Below are positions 42,583 through 51,211 of a stretch of DNA of 63,482 nt, one piece after another. The stretch is taken from the NCBI GenBank assembly GCA_964461135.1, contig CAYWTB010000018.1:1-63482 (forward strand), written 5' to 3'. The notes below the pieces were generated by a model. It had not been told where the DNA came from. It made no database searches and saw only the letters and a program-made list of their open reading frames with translations. The position numbers and the translations under genes are program-made. The stretch comes from RQOF01 sp964461135. GTDB taxonomy: Bacteria; Calditrichota; Calditrichia; RBG-13-44-9. How positions within the stretch are numbered: the first letter of the stretch is position 1; every line of letters begins with the position of its first letter.

Positions 42583-43146
42583 TCATTTCTCTTTCCAGGA
42601 CAGGTGATATAGGCATGATTCACCGTCTTCCGCTTCGCACTGAACCTCCTGCAACGCCGCATTTTGGGCGCCGCAAATTTCAACACCCTTCTTTAACAGG
42701 GCTTGCATGAACCAGCAGTACGGTTTATGAATATCCTCATCATAAGTCAGCTGCACGGTTGCATTTCCATTATCGGATTTGCTGTAAAAATATTTACCGA
42801 AATTCCACAGATAAGGATATAATCTGGCCAGTTGAGCCAGGAAACCATGGGGATTATGATCCTGGATATAGTTGAAGAAATACCTGTCCAGTACCACTGG
42901 CGCAGTCCGTTGTCCAATGTCCCGGAAGATGGATTCCAGGGAAACATCCAGAGATTCTCCAATGGCTTCATCCAGATCCTTCAACAGGTGAAACGGATAA
43001 AGATTGGTCAAAAACACCTGTTCACCTACCGCATTTCTGGCAGGATCGCTTAATTTCTGGAGTACTTTGGCATGTATGTTCCCGTTCTCCATGTTCTCAA
43101 TATATTCCAGCCGGGACTGAATAACTAATCCTCGAATATCACTCAT
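42583..43146 (-). CDS. DUF2378/TIGR02265-like protein with V4R-like C-terminus
   Basis: This 187-residue soluble protein shows a pattern of the DUF2378 (TIGR02265, first known from Myxococcales) type: VFLTNLYPFHLLKDLDEAIG near residue 45, SIFRDIGQRTAPVVLDRYFF near 72, and a C-terminal CEAEDGESCLYHLSW near 170. The last resembles the V4R small-molecule-binding end with conserved Cys and Gly. I infer a sensor or signal role, not an enzyme. It overlaps alaX by eight bases and precedes satD by 30 bases. Confidence 0.6.
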   Translation of the reverse strand: MSDIRGLVIQSRLEYIENMENGNIHAKVLQKLSDPARNAVGEQVFLTNLYPFHLLKDLDEAIGESLDVSLESIFRDIGQRTAPVVLDRYFFNYIQDHNPHGFLAQLARLYPYLWNFGKYFYSKSDNGNATVQLTYDEDIHKPYCWFMQALLKKGVEICGAQNAALQEVQCEAEDGESCLYHLSWKEK

Positions 43147-44347
43147 GTTCTGACAACTCCTTTTCCAGTCTCAATTTAAATTGGTGTAAAAACTCGGCAA
43201 TCCCTGCACTGTTCTTTCCGCCTCCCTGCATAAGGTGGTCACTGCCACCACCCCGGGCATCTATAATCGGCAGTAGGGGATTGATCAGTCGCCTCAAATT
43301 GAATGGTCGGCTTACAGTGTCTCCTGCAATCCAGTTTACATGATGATCCTGCTTGTTTAGTGCCATGGCCACCCGCTCAGTTGCAGTCAGCGCTTGATCC
43401 AAGAAAATTTTCAGTATCTTATTATCTGCATTCTCAAAAATTTTATGAATGAAAAGTATATCCTTAATAACCGGAGAAGAACCGATTAAATTCTGTACTT
43501 CATATGACATGACCTCCGCCTGCAACCTGGCAATGGTCCGGTTGGCCTCTCTCAGCTGTTCATCCAGGTCGGTTACCCGCTTGACCATGGTGTCTTCCCC
43601 GCAGGTGAGGTTCTGGCTCAGTTCCTGGATAATCCTGCTCTTTTCACGGTAATCCGCATAAGCCCTGGTTCCTATTTTAACCTGAATACGGGATCGTCCA
43701 CGAATTTTTTCCTGTCCCGTGATTTTGATCAACCCGATTTCCCCCGTATGGGCCACATGAAGTCCGCCACAGGCAGAGGCATCAAAATCCCCTACCTGCA
43801 CAATTCTTACTTTTTTCACATCGGGCGGCGGCCTCCGAATGTGATACTTTTCAACTTCATCCGGATCGACCCATTGAATAGTCACCGGAACGTTGGAGGC
43901 AACAACCTGGTTAGCCAGACTTTCCACTTCAAGCAGTTTCTCTTCCGGGATGGATTTGGCGTCGGTTTCTATGGCGGTATAAATCTCTCCAAAGTGAACC
44001 GAAACGGTATGGAATCCTCCGCTCAGCAGCAGAGACTGGGAAAGTACATGCTGACCGGTATGCTGCTGCATATAATCCAGCCGCCGGATACTGTCCACCC
44101 GACCTTTTATTGGACCTACCGGAAGAATTTTATCCATATAATGAAAAATCGTGCCGTTTTTCTGCTGTACATCCAGCACCTGTACGTTATTCAACTGCCC
44201 ATGATCTGCCGGTTGACCTCCCCCTTCCGGATAAAAACAGGTGCGGTCCAGTACAACAGCAGGACGTTTTCCCTGGTCATCAACCGAGATAATCCGGGCT
44301 TCGAACTCGAATTGATAAGGATTTTGATAGTAAATCTTATCGGTCAT
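43139..44347 (-). CDS. AlaX/DHHA1-type alanyl-tRNA editing hydrolase
   Basis: This 402-residue protein has the editing domain of alanyl-tRNA synthetase without the catalytic synthetase core. Recognised pieces are DRTCFYPEGGGQPADHGQL near residue 33, the zinc motif MQQHTGQHVLSQSLL near 95 (HxxxH), DFDASACGGLHVAHTGEIGL near 182 (CxxxH), a coiled linker, and a C-terminal DHHA1 domain ending DARGGGSDHLMQGGGKN near 360. It should clear Ser-tRNA(Ala) or Gly-tRNA(Ala). The start is the ATG at 44347. An upstream in-frame ATG at 44449 adds only a hydrophobic, unlikely leader. It heads an operon with two signal-type genes. Confidence 0.87.
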   Translation of the reverse strand: MTDKIYYQNPYQFEFEARIISVDDQGKRPAVVLDRTCFYPEGGGQPADHGQLNNVQVLDVQQKNGTIFHYMDKILPVGPIKGRVDSIRRLDYMQQHTGQHVLSQSLLLSGGFHTVSVHFGEIYTAIETDAKSIPEEKLLEVESLANQVVASNVPVTIQWVDPDEVEKYHIRRPPPDVKKVRIVQVGDFDASACGGLHVAHTGEIGLIKITGQEKIRGRSRIQVKIGTRAYADYREKSRIIQELSQNLTCGEDTMVKRVTDLDEQLREANRTIARLQAEVMSYEVQNLIGSSPVIKDILFIHKIFENADNKILKIFLDQALTATERVAMALNKQDHHVNWIAGDTVSRPFNLRRLINPLLPIIDARGGGSDHLMQGGGKNSAGIAEFLHQFKLRLEKELSEHE

Positions 44348-45073
44348 GCTGCGCCATCCCTGATTTTCACTAAAAATAATAGAATTTTTTTCAAAAATCA
44401 AACGTATAAACTTGATATTTGAAATACAAGTATATAGAATTGATGACATTTTTCCCCATTTATATCATCTGTCCCGGAAAGAAACCTGGATACGTACCAT
44501 CGATTTATAGGCTTTGACAATTCTAACAGGGATCACATTGCATTTTGATTCCGACTGCCCCTTTCTGGCCGCCCGCAAGAGGGCCAGAAAGGCCCTTCTC
44601 ATCCATGTCCCTGAGAGACAGAAAAAATAAGAGCAAAGAACAAAGATTAAATAAAGGTGCAAAGCACAACGCGTAAGCACGACTGCTACCATTGAATAAC
44701 CTTGAAAATCTGTGGCAAAAAACATCGGGTTAGAATAAAGGTACATAATACGGTTCTTTCTTTTCCGGGTAATTATGGTTATCTATTTCAGTCAGGCTTA
44801 ACGGGATTTTTCGGCGGTATAAAGAGGGAAAGTATGCAAATTTAAGTAATCTGATTGAGTAAAAGGTTGAAATACGAAGAGCGGTGCCAATATTAAGCAG
44901 GGCATCGAAGATTAAGCCGGGTTGATTTGATTATTCCGCAAATCCCGTCGAAAAAATCAATCCAACCAGCCTGATTCTGCCCGGGGCCATTCGGTTCCCG
45001 GTAAATATATTGAAAATTGTATTTTTCTCTTTATACTGTTATCCTTAGCGATTATCTATATACCATTCGGATT
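44348..45073. other. Long intergenic region with a strong hairpin, no confident gene
   Basis: About 725 bases between alaX and feoB. A perfect 11-bp hairpin (CCTTTCTGGCC / GGCCAGAAAGG, 44560-44570 and 44582-44592, 11-base loop) is the main structure, with no T run after it. A 93-codon minus-strand frame (44465-44746) covers it, with a hydrophobic start and a basic end. It has no recognisable domain and starts with no good ribosome site, so I do not call it a gene. It may be a small RNA or a relict repeat. Confidence 0.4.
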
Positions 45074-47002
45074 CTAAAAGATGTGAGCCCCACCCAGGTG
45101 AACCATGTAACTGAAGAAGGTAGCCAGGAACAGTGTGAGGAAAATAACCATGGTCATCCATTTCCGACCCAGTTCTTTTGCCAGCACGGCCATGGTGGCA
45201 ACACAGGGAATATAAAATGTTATAAAAACCGTGAAAGTCAGTATCTGAGTGGCGGACATGACAGTCAACACACTGGTAGTACCAATGGCCTGGGTGAGCA
45301 TAATCAGGGCCAGTTCCTTGCGCAGAACTCCGAATATCAGGGTGGTTCCCACCACGGCCGGTAATCCGATGAAGGAGGTGAGTGGAGATAATCCCGCATT
45401 TATCCAGGCATCCAGCCGGAAATATTCCAACAGTCCCAGAACAACGCTGCCCACAATCAGAATGGGCCAGGCCACTACGATAAATTCCTTGATGCGAAAC
45501 CAGGTCTTTTTGCGAATCACCTGAAAAGAGGGCCAGCGGTAAGGGGGTATTTCCATGATCATGCCCGGGGAGACTTCCGGCATAAGCAGGGAAAGAACCT
45601 TCCCGGAGGTGGCAACGACCACGATATTAAACACATAGATGCCAAACGCCCATAATGGTCCCAGATAAAAGGCCACCAGGCCGAAAATAACCACCGAACG
45701 GGCGGAACAGGGGACCATACTGGAAATTACTGCCGCGATGATCTTGTCTCTTCGGGAAGGCAGTATACGGGTTGCCATCACAGCAGGGACATTGCAGCCA
45801 TACCCGAGAACTGCCGGAACAATAGAGGTTCCATGCAATCCGATGCGATGCATAAACGCATCCATCAGAAAGGCCACCCGTGGTAAATATCCCGCATCTT
45901 CCAGCAGCGTTAATCCGATCAGAAACGGTACCAGGTATGGCAAAACAATTGCCACACCCCCGCTGATGCCCCAGATAGCCGACTGGGTGAGGTGAAAAAT
46001 AAAGGAGGTAGTATTAAAGTAACCTGACAGCAAGCCGGTGACGGAATCAAATCCCTCTATCAGGTATCCCTCCAGCAAGGCGCCCACTTCAAATACCGCA
46101 TAAAAGAATCCCAGCAGCACCGCCAGCAGGATGAAGTAACCGGCTACCTTGTGCATTACCACACTGTCAAGTCTTTCCCGCCAGTCATGCTGTGGAGCAC
46201 CCAGGGTGACAACCTGAGAATAGGTATCCATGGCCAGGGCACTCCGCTCCAGCAGCAGGACGCTGTCCTGGGGTTTTCCCCGCAACTTCACCAGGCGGTT
46301 CTGCAATTCGGTGATCTTGGGGGAGAGCAGGTCTCCGTTAAGACTGATGACCACATCTTTATAGAATCCGTCATCTTCCAGCATTTTCATGGCCAGGAAA
46401 CGGGAGGGATAAGTTAAGGAAACGGAGAATTTTTGAGTAAGAATACCTTCAAGTTCGGCAATAATTTTTTCCACATCTTTCTGATAGGACATTTTCTTTA
46501 TCTCAGAGCCCAGGCGACCATCGATCACCTTCTTGGCAAGTATAAAAAGATCCCGTACTCCCAGATTCTTACTGGCAACAGTGGTCTGTACCGGGATTCC
46601 CAGGATCTCTCCCAGTCTTTCGTGATTGATGGTAATACCTTTGCGGCCGGCTTCATCAATCATGTTGAGACCTATCACCAGCGGAACACCCAGTTCCATC
46701 AGTTCAAGCGTCAGCAGTAAACTGCGGCCCAGCTGTGAAGCATCGATTATATTAATAATCAGGTCAAATTCACCTTTTAACAGGTACCGGGTGACTTCCG
46801 CTTCAGCTTCGTTGGAAGAGGAAAGCGAGTAGGTGCCGGGAAAATCGACCAGTTGACAGACATGACCATTGAGTCTCACCCGGCTTTCTGTATAGCGGAC
46901 GGTAGTGCCGGGCAGATTGGATGTGGCGGATTTATATCCCGCCACCGAATTAAAAAGTGTGCTCTTTCCAGCATTGGGCTGTCCGATTAAAGCAATTTTC
47001 AT
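45074..47002 (-). CDS. feoB: Ferrous iron transporter FeoB
   Basis: This 642-residue protein has a cytoplasmic G domain at its N-terminus: G1 ALIGQPNAGKSTLFNSVAG near residue 4, G2/switch NLPGTTVRYTESRV, G3 VDFPGTYSLSSSNEA near 53, and G4 GLNMIDEAGR. Membrane helices follow from about residue 280, including GVAIVLPYLVPFLIGLTLLE and VAFLMDAFMHRIGLHGTSIV near 380, the FeoB core. It is shorter than E. coli FeoB (773) but keeps all the core parts. It pumps Fe(II) inward. The start overlaps the feoA stop by four bases. Confidence 0.96.
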   Translation of the reverse strand: MKIALIGQPNAGKSTLFNSVAGYKSATSNLPGTTVRYTESRVRLNGHVCQLVDFPGTYSLSSSNEAEAEVTRYLLKGEFDLIINIIDASQLGRSLLLTLELMELGVPLVIGLNMIDEAGRKGITINHERLGEILGIPVQTTVASKNLGVRDLFILAKKVIDGRLGSEIKKMSYQKDVEKIIAELEGILTQKFSVSLTYPSRFLAMKMLEDDGFYKDVVISLNGDLLSPKITELQNRLVKLRGKPQDSVLLLERSALAMDTYSQVVTLGAPQHDWRERLDSVVMHKVAGYFILLAVLLGFFYAVFEVGALLEGYLIEGFDSVTGLLSGYFNTTSFIFHLTQSAIWGISGGVAIVLPYLVPFLIGLTLLEDAGYLPRVAFLMDAFMHRIGLHGTSIVPAVLGYGCNVPAVMATRILPSRRDKIIAAVISSMVPCSARSVVIFGLVAFYLGPLWAFGIYVFNIVVVATSGKVLSLLMPEVSPGMIMEIPPYRWPSFQVIRKKTWFRIKEFIVVAWPILIVGSVVLGLLEYFRLDAWINAGLSPLTSFIGLPAVVGTTLIFGVLRKELALIMLTQAIGTTSVLTVMSATQILTFTVFITFYIPCVATMAVLAKELGRKWMTMVIFLTLFLATFFSYMVHLGGAHIF

Positions 47003-47226
47003 ATTTCCTCAACCAGGATTTTTACCGCCACTCCCCTTCCGATAGCCACGGAGCTTCCATGAATTTCAATCAGCAGAGGTCCTGCAAAAGGGGCATTTCT
47101 TTTCAATCTGATGATACTTCCGATTCCGATTCCCATTTGACCCAGAGTTCTGCGGGCATTTTTCCCCCCGCTGATACTCACAATCTTTACCTGGGTATTC
47201 GCCCTGATGTCCAGCAAAGACTTCAT
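46999..47226 (-). CDS. feoA: FeoA-like SH3-domain iron-transport protein
   Basis: This protein of about 75 residues has the FeoA SH3-like fold: SLLDIRANTQVKIVSISGGK, then RRTLGQMGIGIGSIIRLKRN and GPLLIEIHGSSVAIGRGVAV. FeoA stimulates FeoB. I prefer the ATG at 47226, because the family begins near the SLLDI strand. An ATG nine codons upstream (47253) is also in frame and has no ribosome site. feoA and feoB overlap by four bases and form one unit. No iron-box can be defended upstream. Confidence 0.9.
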   Translation of the reverse strand: MKSLLDIRANTQVKIVSISGGKNARRTLGQMGIGIGSIIRLKRNAPFAGPLLIEIHGSSVAIGRGVAVKILVEEI

Positions 47227-47253
47227 GCACCGTCCATGTATTGGTATTGCCAT

Positions 47254-47995
47254 AAAACAAATCGTGAGCTTATTTCAAGAAGGTAATGATTCCTCCTTAC
47301 TCTAGTGTTCCTGCTATAGTATTTTCGGCTATTCACGCTCTAAATTAATATTAAGATTTATTATCAACAAGATTATATTAATTATTTTCGCAAAGGTTCA
47401 CAAAAATTTTAGCTTCTGTTTGTTTTTATGGTTTTGTACTTAACTCAGTAAACTTAATTCAAAGATGTAAATGTTCGATATTTATCCATTGATCAGCCTT
47501 ATCCTTAAATTCTTCTCCGGAAAGGAATATAGACGTGACGACCAATTGCTTATAAATGAATATCTCCCAAACTTACCCTGGTCCCCGCCTACCAGATACC
47601 CGGTGCCTATCGGCTGCCTGCCTGGAACAGATCGGCAAATAGTGGACCGGGAAAGCCTGTCTGGCACCGGACAGGGCGAAGCCGACAGGAAGGAGAAGAA
47701 AGGAACCCAATATTTTGAGGCTTCAGCCCAGACGTGTGAATTAAGCAGATATTGTAATTCATCAGGATGTTTAAGGAAAAAAATAGATTTTTAATATAAA
47801 AAATAAAATTGTCTCAAATTAATCAGGTTTCCTTTCCTGCGCCAGGATCTCTGCTTTTATACTTTGTTCTCCCCGGCCCGGACATTTCCGGATTTAACCA
47901 GATAAATTAAAATTGTCCGGGACAGTACCCCATTTTCACAGAATTTGTATTGCCGGTGAACTGGTGCTAAATTGGGAAGTTTATATGATGGTAAA
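47254..47995. other. Intergenic region between feoA and uvrA
   Basis: About 740 bases, AT-rich next to feoA. A GTGAATTAAGCAG end at 47735-47747 matches the MITE-like copies at 30.7 and 50.8 kb, and CTTAATTC at 47453-47460 is a possible other end. The bases between have no match that I see. A 107-codon plus frame in this stretch (47471-47794) has no family resemblance and is probably chance. Confidence 0.4.
47452..47747. repeat. Possible decayed relative of the MITE-like element
   Basis: The right end GTGTGAATTAAGCAG (47733-47747) and the preceding small hairpin-like GGCTTCAGCC resemble the right half of copies 1 and 2. The left boundary CTTAATTCAAA is weaker. The inside is about 260 bases of unrelated sequence, so this is either a diverged element with a different filling or chance. 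Confidence 0.3.
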
Positions 47996-50743
47996 ATGTC
48001 AGATTATATTGATATCAGGGGAGCACGGCTCCATAACCTGAAAAACATCGATGTTCACATTCCGCGGGGAGAACTGGTGGTTATTACCGGTCCCAGCGGC
48101 TCCGGGAAATCCAGTCTGGCTTTTGACACTCTCTATGCCGAAGGCCAGCGGCGATACGTGGAATCACTTTCCCCTTACGCCCGGCAATTCCTGGAAAAAA
48201 TGCCCAAACCGGAGGTGGATGCCATCAGCGGGATTAATCCCGCCATTGCCATTCAACAGAAAGCACCTTCCGGCAATCCACGCTCCACGGTTGGGACGGT
48301 TACGGAAATTTATGACTACCTGCGGCTGCTCTTTGCCAGGATAGGAACCCTTATCTGTTATAACTGTTCCAGCCCGCTGCGGAAAGACCTGCCGGATCAG
48401 GTGGTCGGCTTCATTGAATCACTACCTGTAAACACCCGTTTTTATATTGCTTTTCCGGTTTCCTCCGAAAATCCGGAAAGAGCTGAACAACTGAAGGACG
48501 CCATCATCTCCAGAGGCTTTTTGAGGGTGTGGCAAAACGGGGGCGTTATTGATCTGAGAGATCAGGATCCGGATTTCCGACAGCAGGACACTTACATTGT
48601 GGTGGACCGTGGTATCCGTTCTGCCAATGCCGACCGTCCACGCCTGATTGATTCGGTGGAAACCGCCTTCCGTGAAGGGGACGGTAACATGAGCATCATC
48701 CTTTCCAACGGAAAGATTGAAAACTTTACCCAGAATTTTGTCTGCCGAGTATGCGGTACACACATGATTGAACCGCAACCCCGCCTTTTTTCATTCAATA
48801 ATCCCTTTGGGGCCTGCCCCGGTTGCCAGGGATTCGGAGATATGATGGATCTGGATATCCATAAGATTATTCCTGATCCCTCCAAAACGTTGCGCCAAGG
48901 CACCATTGTGTGCTGGAACAGCCGCTCCTACCGGCATCTGCTCACCCGCCTGGCATCGGTGGCTCCCAAATATGGACTTTCCATGGATCAGTCGTTTGAG
49001 GAGCTCAGCGAAGAGCAGAAAAATTTGATCATTGACGGTTGCCGGGATTTCATCGGTATCCGGGGATTCTTCAAGCGGCTGGAAAGAAAAAAATACAAGG
49101 TCCATGTACGAGTGTTTATGAGCCGGTTCCGCAGCTATTTCACCTGCACCATGTGTCATGGAAAAAGGTTGCGTCCCGAAGCCCTGGCTATCACCATCGG
49201 GGATAAAAACATTTCAGACCTGGTCAAAATGCCCATCAGCGAACTGCAGGTTTTTTTCCGGGACCTGCAGTTATCCGAATATCAAAGCAGGATCGCCGGC
49301 CAGTTGCTTGCGGAAATCAGCAGCCGCTTGCAATACCTGCTGGATGTTGGCCTGACTTATCTGCACCTGGACAGGAGAGCCAATACCCTCAGCGGTGGTG
49401 AATTTCAGCGGATTAACCTGGCCACGGCCCTGGGAACCGCCCTCACCGGGACGCTATACATTCTGGATGAACCTACCATCGGACTGCATCCGCGCGACAC
49501 CGGACGGCTGATACACATTCTCAGGTCCCTGACCCGGATCGGCAATACCGCCGTGGTGGTGGAGCATGAAAGAGCGGTTATTCAGGAATCGGATTATCTC
49601 ATTGACCTGGGCCCAGCGGCCGGGGAAGCTGGTGGTGAAATCATGTTCCAGGGGCCATACAAAAACTTCCTGCAAAACGGGAAAAGCCTTACGGCCGAAT
49701 ACCTATCGGGTGAGAAAACAATTCCGGGTAAAAGCAGTTATCGGAAGGGAAGTGGCCTGGCACTTACCATAATCGGAGCCCGCCAGCATAATCTTAAAAA
49801 TATCAATGTGAGGATTCCCCTTGGCGTGATGACAGCAGTTACCGGAGTATCCGGTTCCGGAAAAAGTACCCTGATTCATGATATTCTTTATCGGGGCTAC
49901 CTGCAGAACCGTGGCGAGGGAAAAGAAAAAGCCGGGGATCATGATGAAATCCGCGGCCTGCAGAACATCTACCGGATGGAGATGGTGGACCAGTCTCCCA
50001 TCGGCCGGACACCACGCAGCAATCCCATTACCTATATCAAGGGATTCGATGAAATCCGCAAATCGTATGCCTCACTCACCAGGTCCAGGGTTCACGGTTT
50101 TAAACCGGGACATTTTTCCTTTAATGTTCCCGGGGGGCGCTGTGAAAACTGCCAGGGTGATGGTTCTTTAAAAATTGAAATGCAATTTCTGGCGGATGTG
50201 TATTTAACATGTGATGTCTGTAATGGCCGGAGGTACAAGCAGGAAATTCTGGACATTTACTTCCACGGAAAAAATATTCATGAGGTATTGCAGATGAGTG
50301 CGGATGAAGCCCTGGATTTCTTCCGGGATCATCCCGCCATCAACCGTAAAATGCGGGTGTTACAGGAGGTAGGACTGGGATACCTGAAGCTGGGGCAGTC
50401 TGCCACCACCCTTTCCGGGGGGGAAGCTCAGCGCATAAAGCTGGCAGCCCATCTCAGCCGGAAAACCCATTGTGATGTACTGTTCATTTTCGATGAACCC
50501 ACCACCGGCCTGCACTTTGATGATATTGCAAAATTACTTCGCGCCTTTGATGCCCTCATTGAACGGGGAGCATCGGTGCTTATAATTGAACACAATCTGG
50601 ATGTGATTCGGTACGCGGACTGGATCATTGATCTGGGCCCGGAAGGAGGTTATGCCGGAGGAGAGGTAATAGCCGAGGGAACCCCGGCCGAAATTTCCCG
50701 AACCAAGCATTCCTATACCGGCCGGTACCTGAGAAAAAATTAA
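47996..50743 (+). CDS. uvrA: Excinuclease ABC subunit A
   Basis: This 915-residue protein is UvrA. First ATPase: Walker A VITGPSGSGKSSLAFDTLY near 30 and signature LSGGEFQRINLATALG near 465. Second ATPase: Walker A TGVSGSGKSTLIHDILY near 622 and signature LSGGEAQRIKLAAHLS near 807. Zinc modules are CRVCG...CPGC near 250-280 and CENCQGDG...CDVC near 715-745. The segment TPRSNPITYIKGFDEIRKSY near 667 is of the Bacteroidota type rather than the E. coli NPATYTG type. I use the ATG at 47996 (MSDYIDIRGARLHNL) since an ATG at 47972 adds eight unconserved residues. It recognises damaged DNA and, via Mfd (also in this window), repairs transcribed strands. Confidence 0.97.
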   Translation: MSDYIDIRGARLHNLKNIDVHIPRGELVVITGPSGSGKSSLAFDTLYAEGQRRYVESLSPYARQFLEKMPKPEVDAISGINPAIAIQQKAPSGNPRSTVGTVTEIYDYLRLLFARIGTLICYNCSSPLRKDLPDQVVGFIESLPVNTRFYIAFPVSSENPERAEQLKDAIISRGFLRVWQNGGVIDLRDQDPDFRQQDTYIVVDRGIRSANADRPRLIDSVETAFREGDGNMSIILSNGKIENFTQNFVCRVCGTHMIEPQPRLFSFNNPFGACPGCQGFGDMMDLDIHKIIPDPSKTLRQGTIVCWNSRSYRHLLTRLASVAPKYGLSMDQSFEELSEEQKNLIIDGCRDFIGIRGFFKRLERKKYKVHVRVFMSRFRSYFTCTMCHGKRLRPEALAITIGDKNISDLVKMPISELQVFFRDLQLSEYQSRIAGQLLAEISSRLQYLLDVGLTYLHLDRRANTLSGGEFQRINLATALGTALTGTLYILDEPTIGLHPRDTGRLIHILRSLTRIGNTAVVVEHERAVIQESDYLIDLGPAAGEAGGEIMFQGPYKNFLQNGKSLTAEYLSGEKTIPGKSSYRKGSGLALTIIGARQHNLKNINVRIPLGVMTAVTGVSGSGKSTLIHDILYRGYLQNRGEGKEKAGDHDEIRGLQNIYRMEMVDQSPIGRTPRSNPITYIKGFDEIRKSYASLTRSRVHGFKPGHFSFNVPGGRCENCQGDGSLKIEMQFLADVYLTCDVCNGRRYKQEILDIYFHGKNIHEVLQMSADEALDFFRDHPAINRKMRVLQEVGLGYLKLGQSATTLSGGEAQRIKLAAHLSRKTHCDVLFIFDEPTTGLHFDDIAKLLRAFDALIERGASVLIIEHNLDVIRYADWIIDLGPEGGYAGGEVIAEGTPAEISRTKHSYTGRYLRKN

Positions 50744-50777
50744 ATGAATCTGCCTGTTAGAACTCATGGCAATTTAG

Positions 50778-50911
50778 CCTGCTTAATTCACAAAATAGGA
50801 TATAATGTATCAAAGTTGTTATATTCTTAGAAATTAAATGGCCCCGGTCTTCAGACCGGGGATTAAAGAATCCAGTATATTTGGGCGTTAGCCCCTATTT
50901 GTGAATTAAGC
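50778..50911. repeat. MITE-like inverted-repeat element, copy 2
   Basis: Core 50782-50912 matches copy 1 over 131 bases with two differences, both near the left end. It has the same inverted ends CTTAATTCACAAA / TTTGTGAATTAAG and the same internal 9-bp hairpin. AATTTAG occurs at 50771-50777 and again at 50912-50918, consistent with a target duplication. It lies just after uvrA. Both copies have the same orientation. Confidence 0.82.
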
Positions 50912-50918
50912 AATTTAG

Positions 50919-51211
50919 AAATTTAATTAATATCATTGAGAAAAACAACACTGCAGATCATACTCTCCACGATTTATCGCAAAATGGAGGATCGCCGGAC
51001 ATCATATGATTTGTTGGGGATGATTTTTCAAATCATCAGATAGGAATGTTGTTGGTAATTCCCTTTCGAATTCATGAATTTGAAATAGTGCGGGAAAATA
51101 ATAAAATGAAATTGCCAAGCGACTTATCGCGGGGAAAAAAGAAATATCCAAAAAATCAGAGATTTATTCCCATTTGCACGAATCTTAACTCGTGCAAATT
51201 CAAAGATCAAA
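50919..51211. other. Intergenic sequence with a hairpin near the waaA end
   Basis: About 290 bases. A perfect 10-bp hairpin ATTTGCACGA / TCGTGCAAAT (51172-51181 and 51190-51199, 8-base loop) lies just downstream of the waaA stop on the minus strand. It may help end that transcript, although no U run follows. The rest shows nothing that I can name. Confidence 0.45.

Noticed and set aside
43748..44422. 224-codon plus-strand frame opposite the alaX-like gene
   Set aside because: Antisense shadow; the minus frame has the HxxxH and CxxxH zinc motifs.
44465..44746. 93-codon minus-strand frame in the alaX-feoB gap
   Set aside because: It includes a hydrophobic stretch, but it covers the hairpin, has no ribosome site and resembles no family that I know.
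47254..47470. Fur or DtxR box before feoA
   Set aside because: The AT-rich region contains TTATTATC-like strings, but none is a good enough inverted repeat to call.
47471..47794. 107-codon plus-strand frame between feoA and uvrA
   Set aside because: Low-complexity basic sequence without homology pattern, across a possible repeat end.
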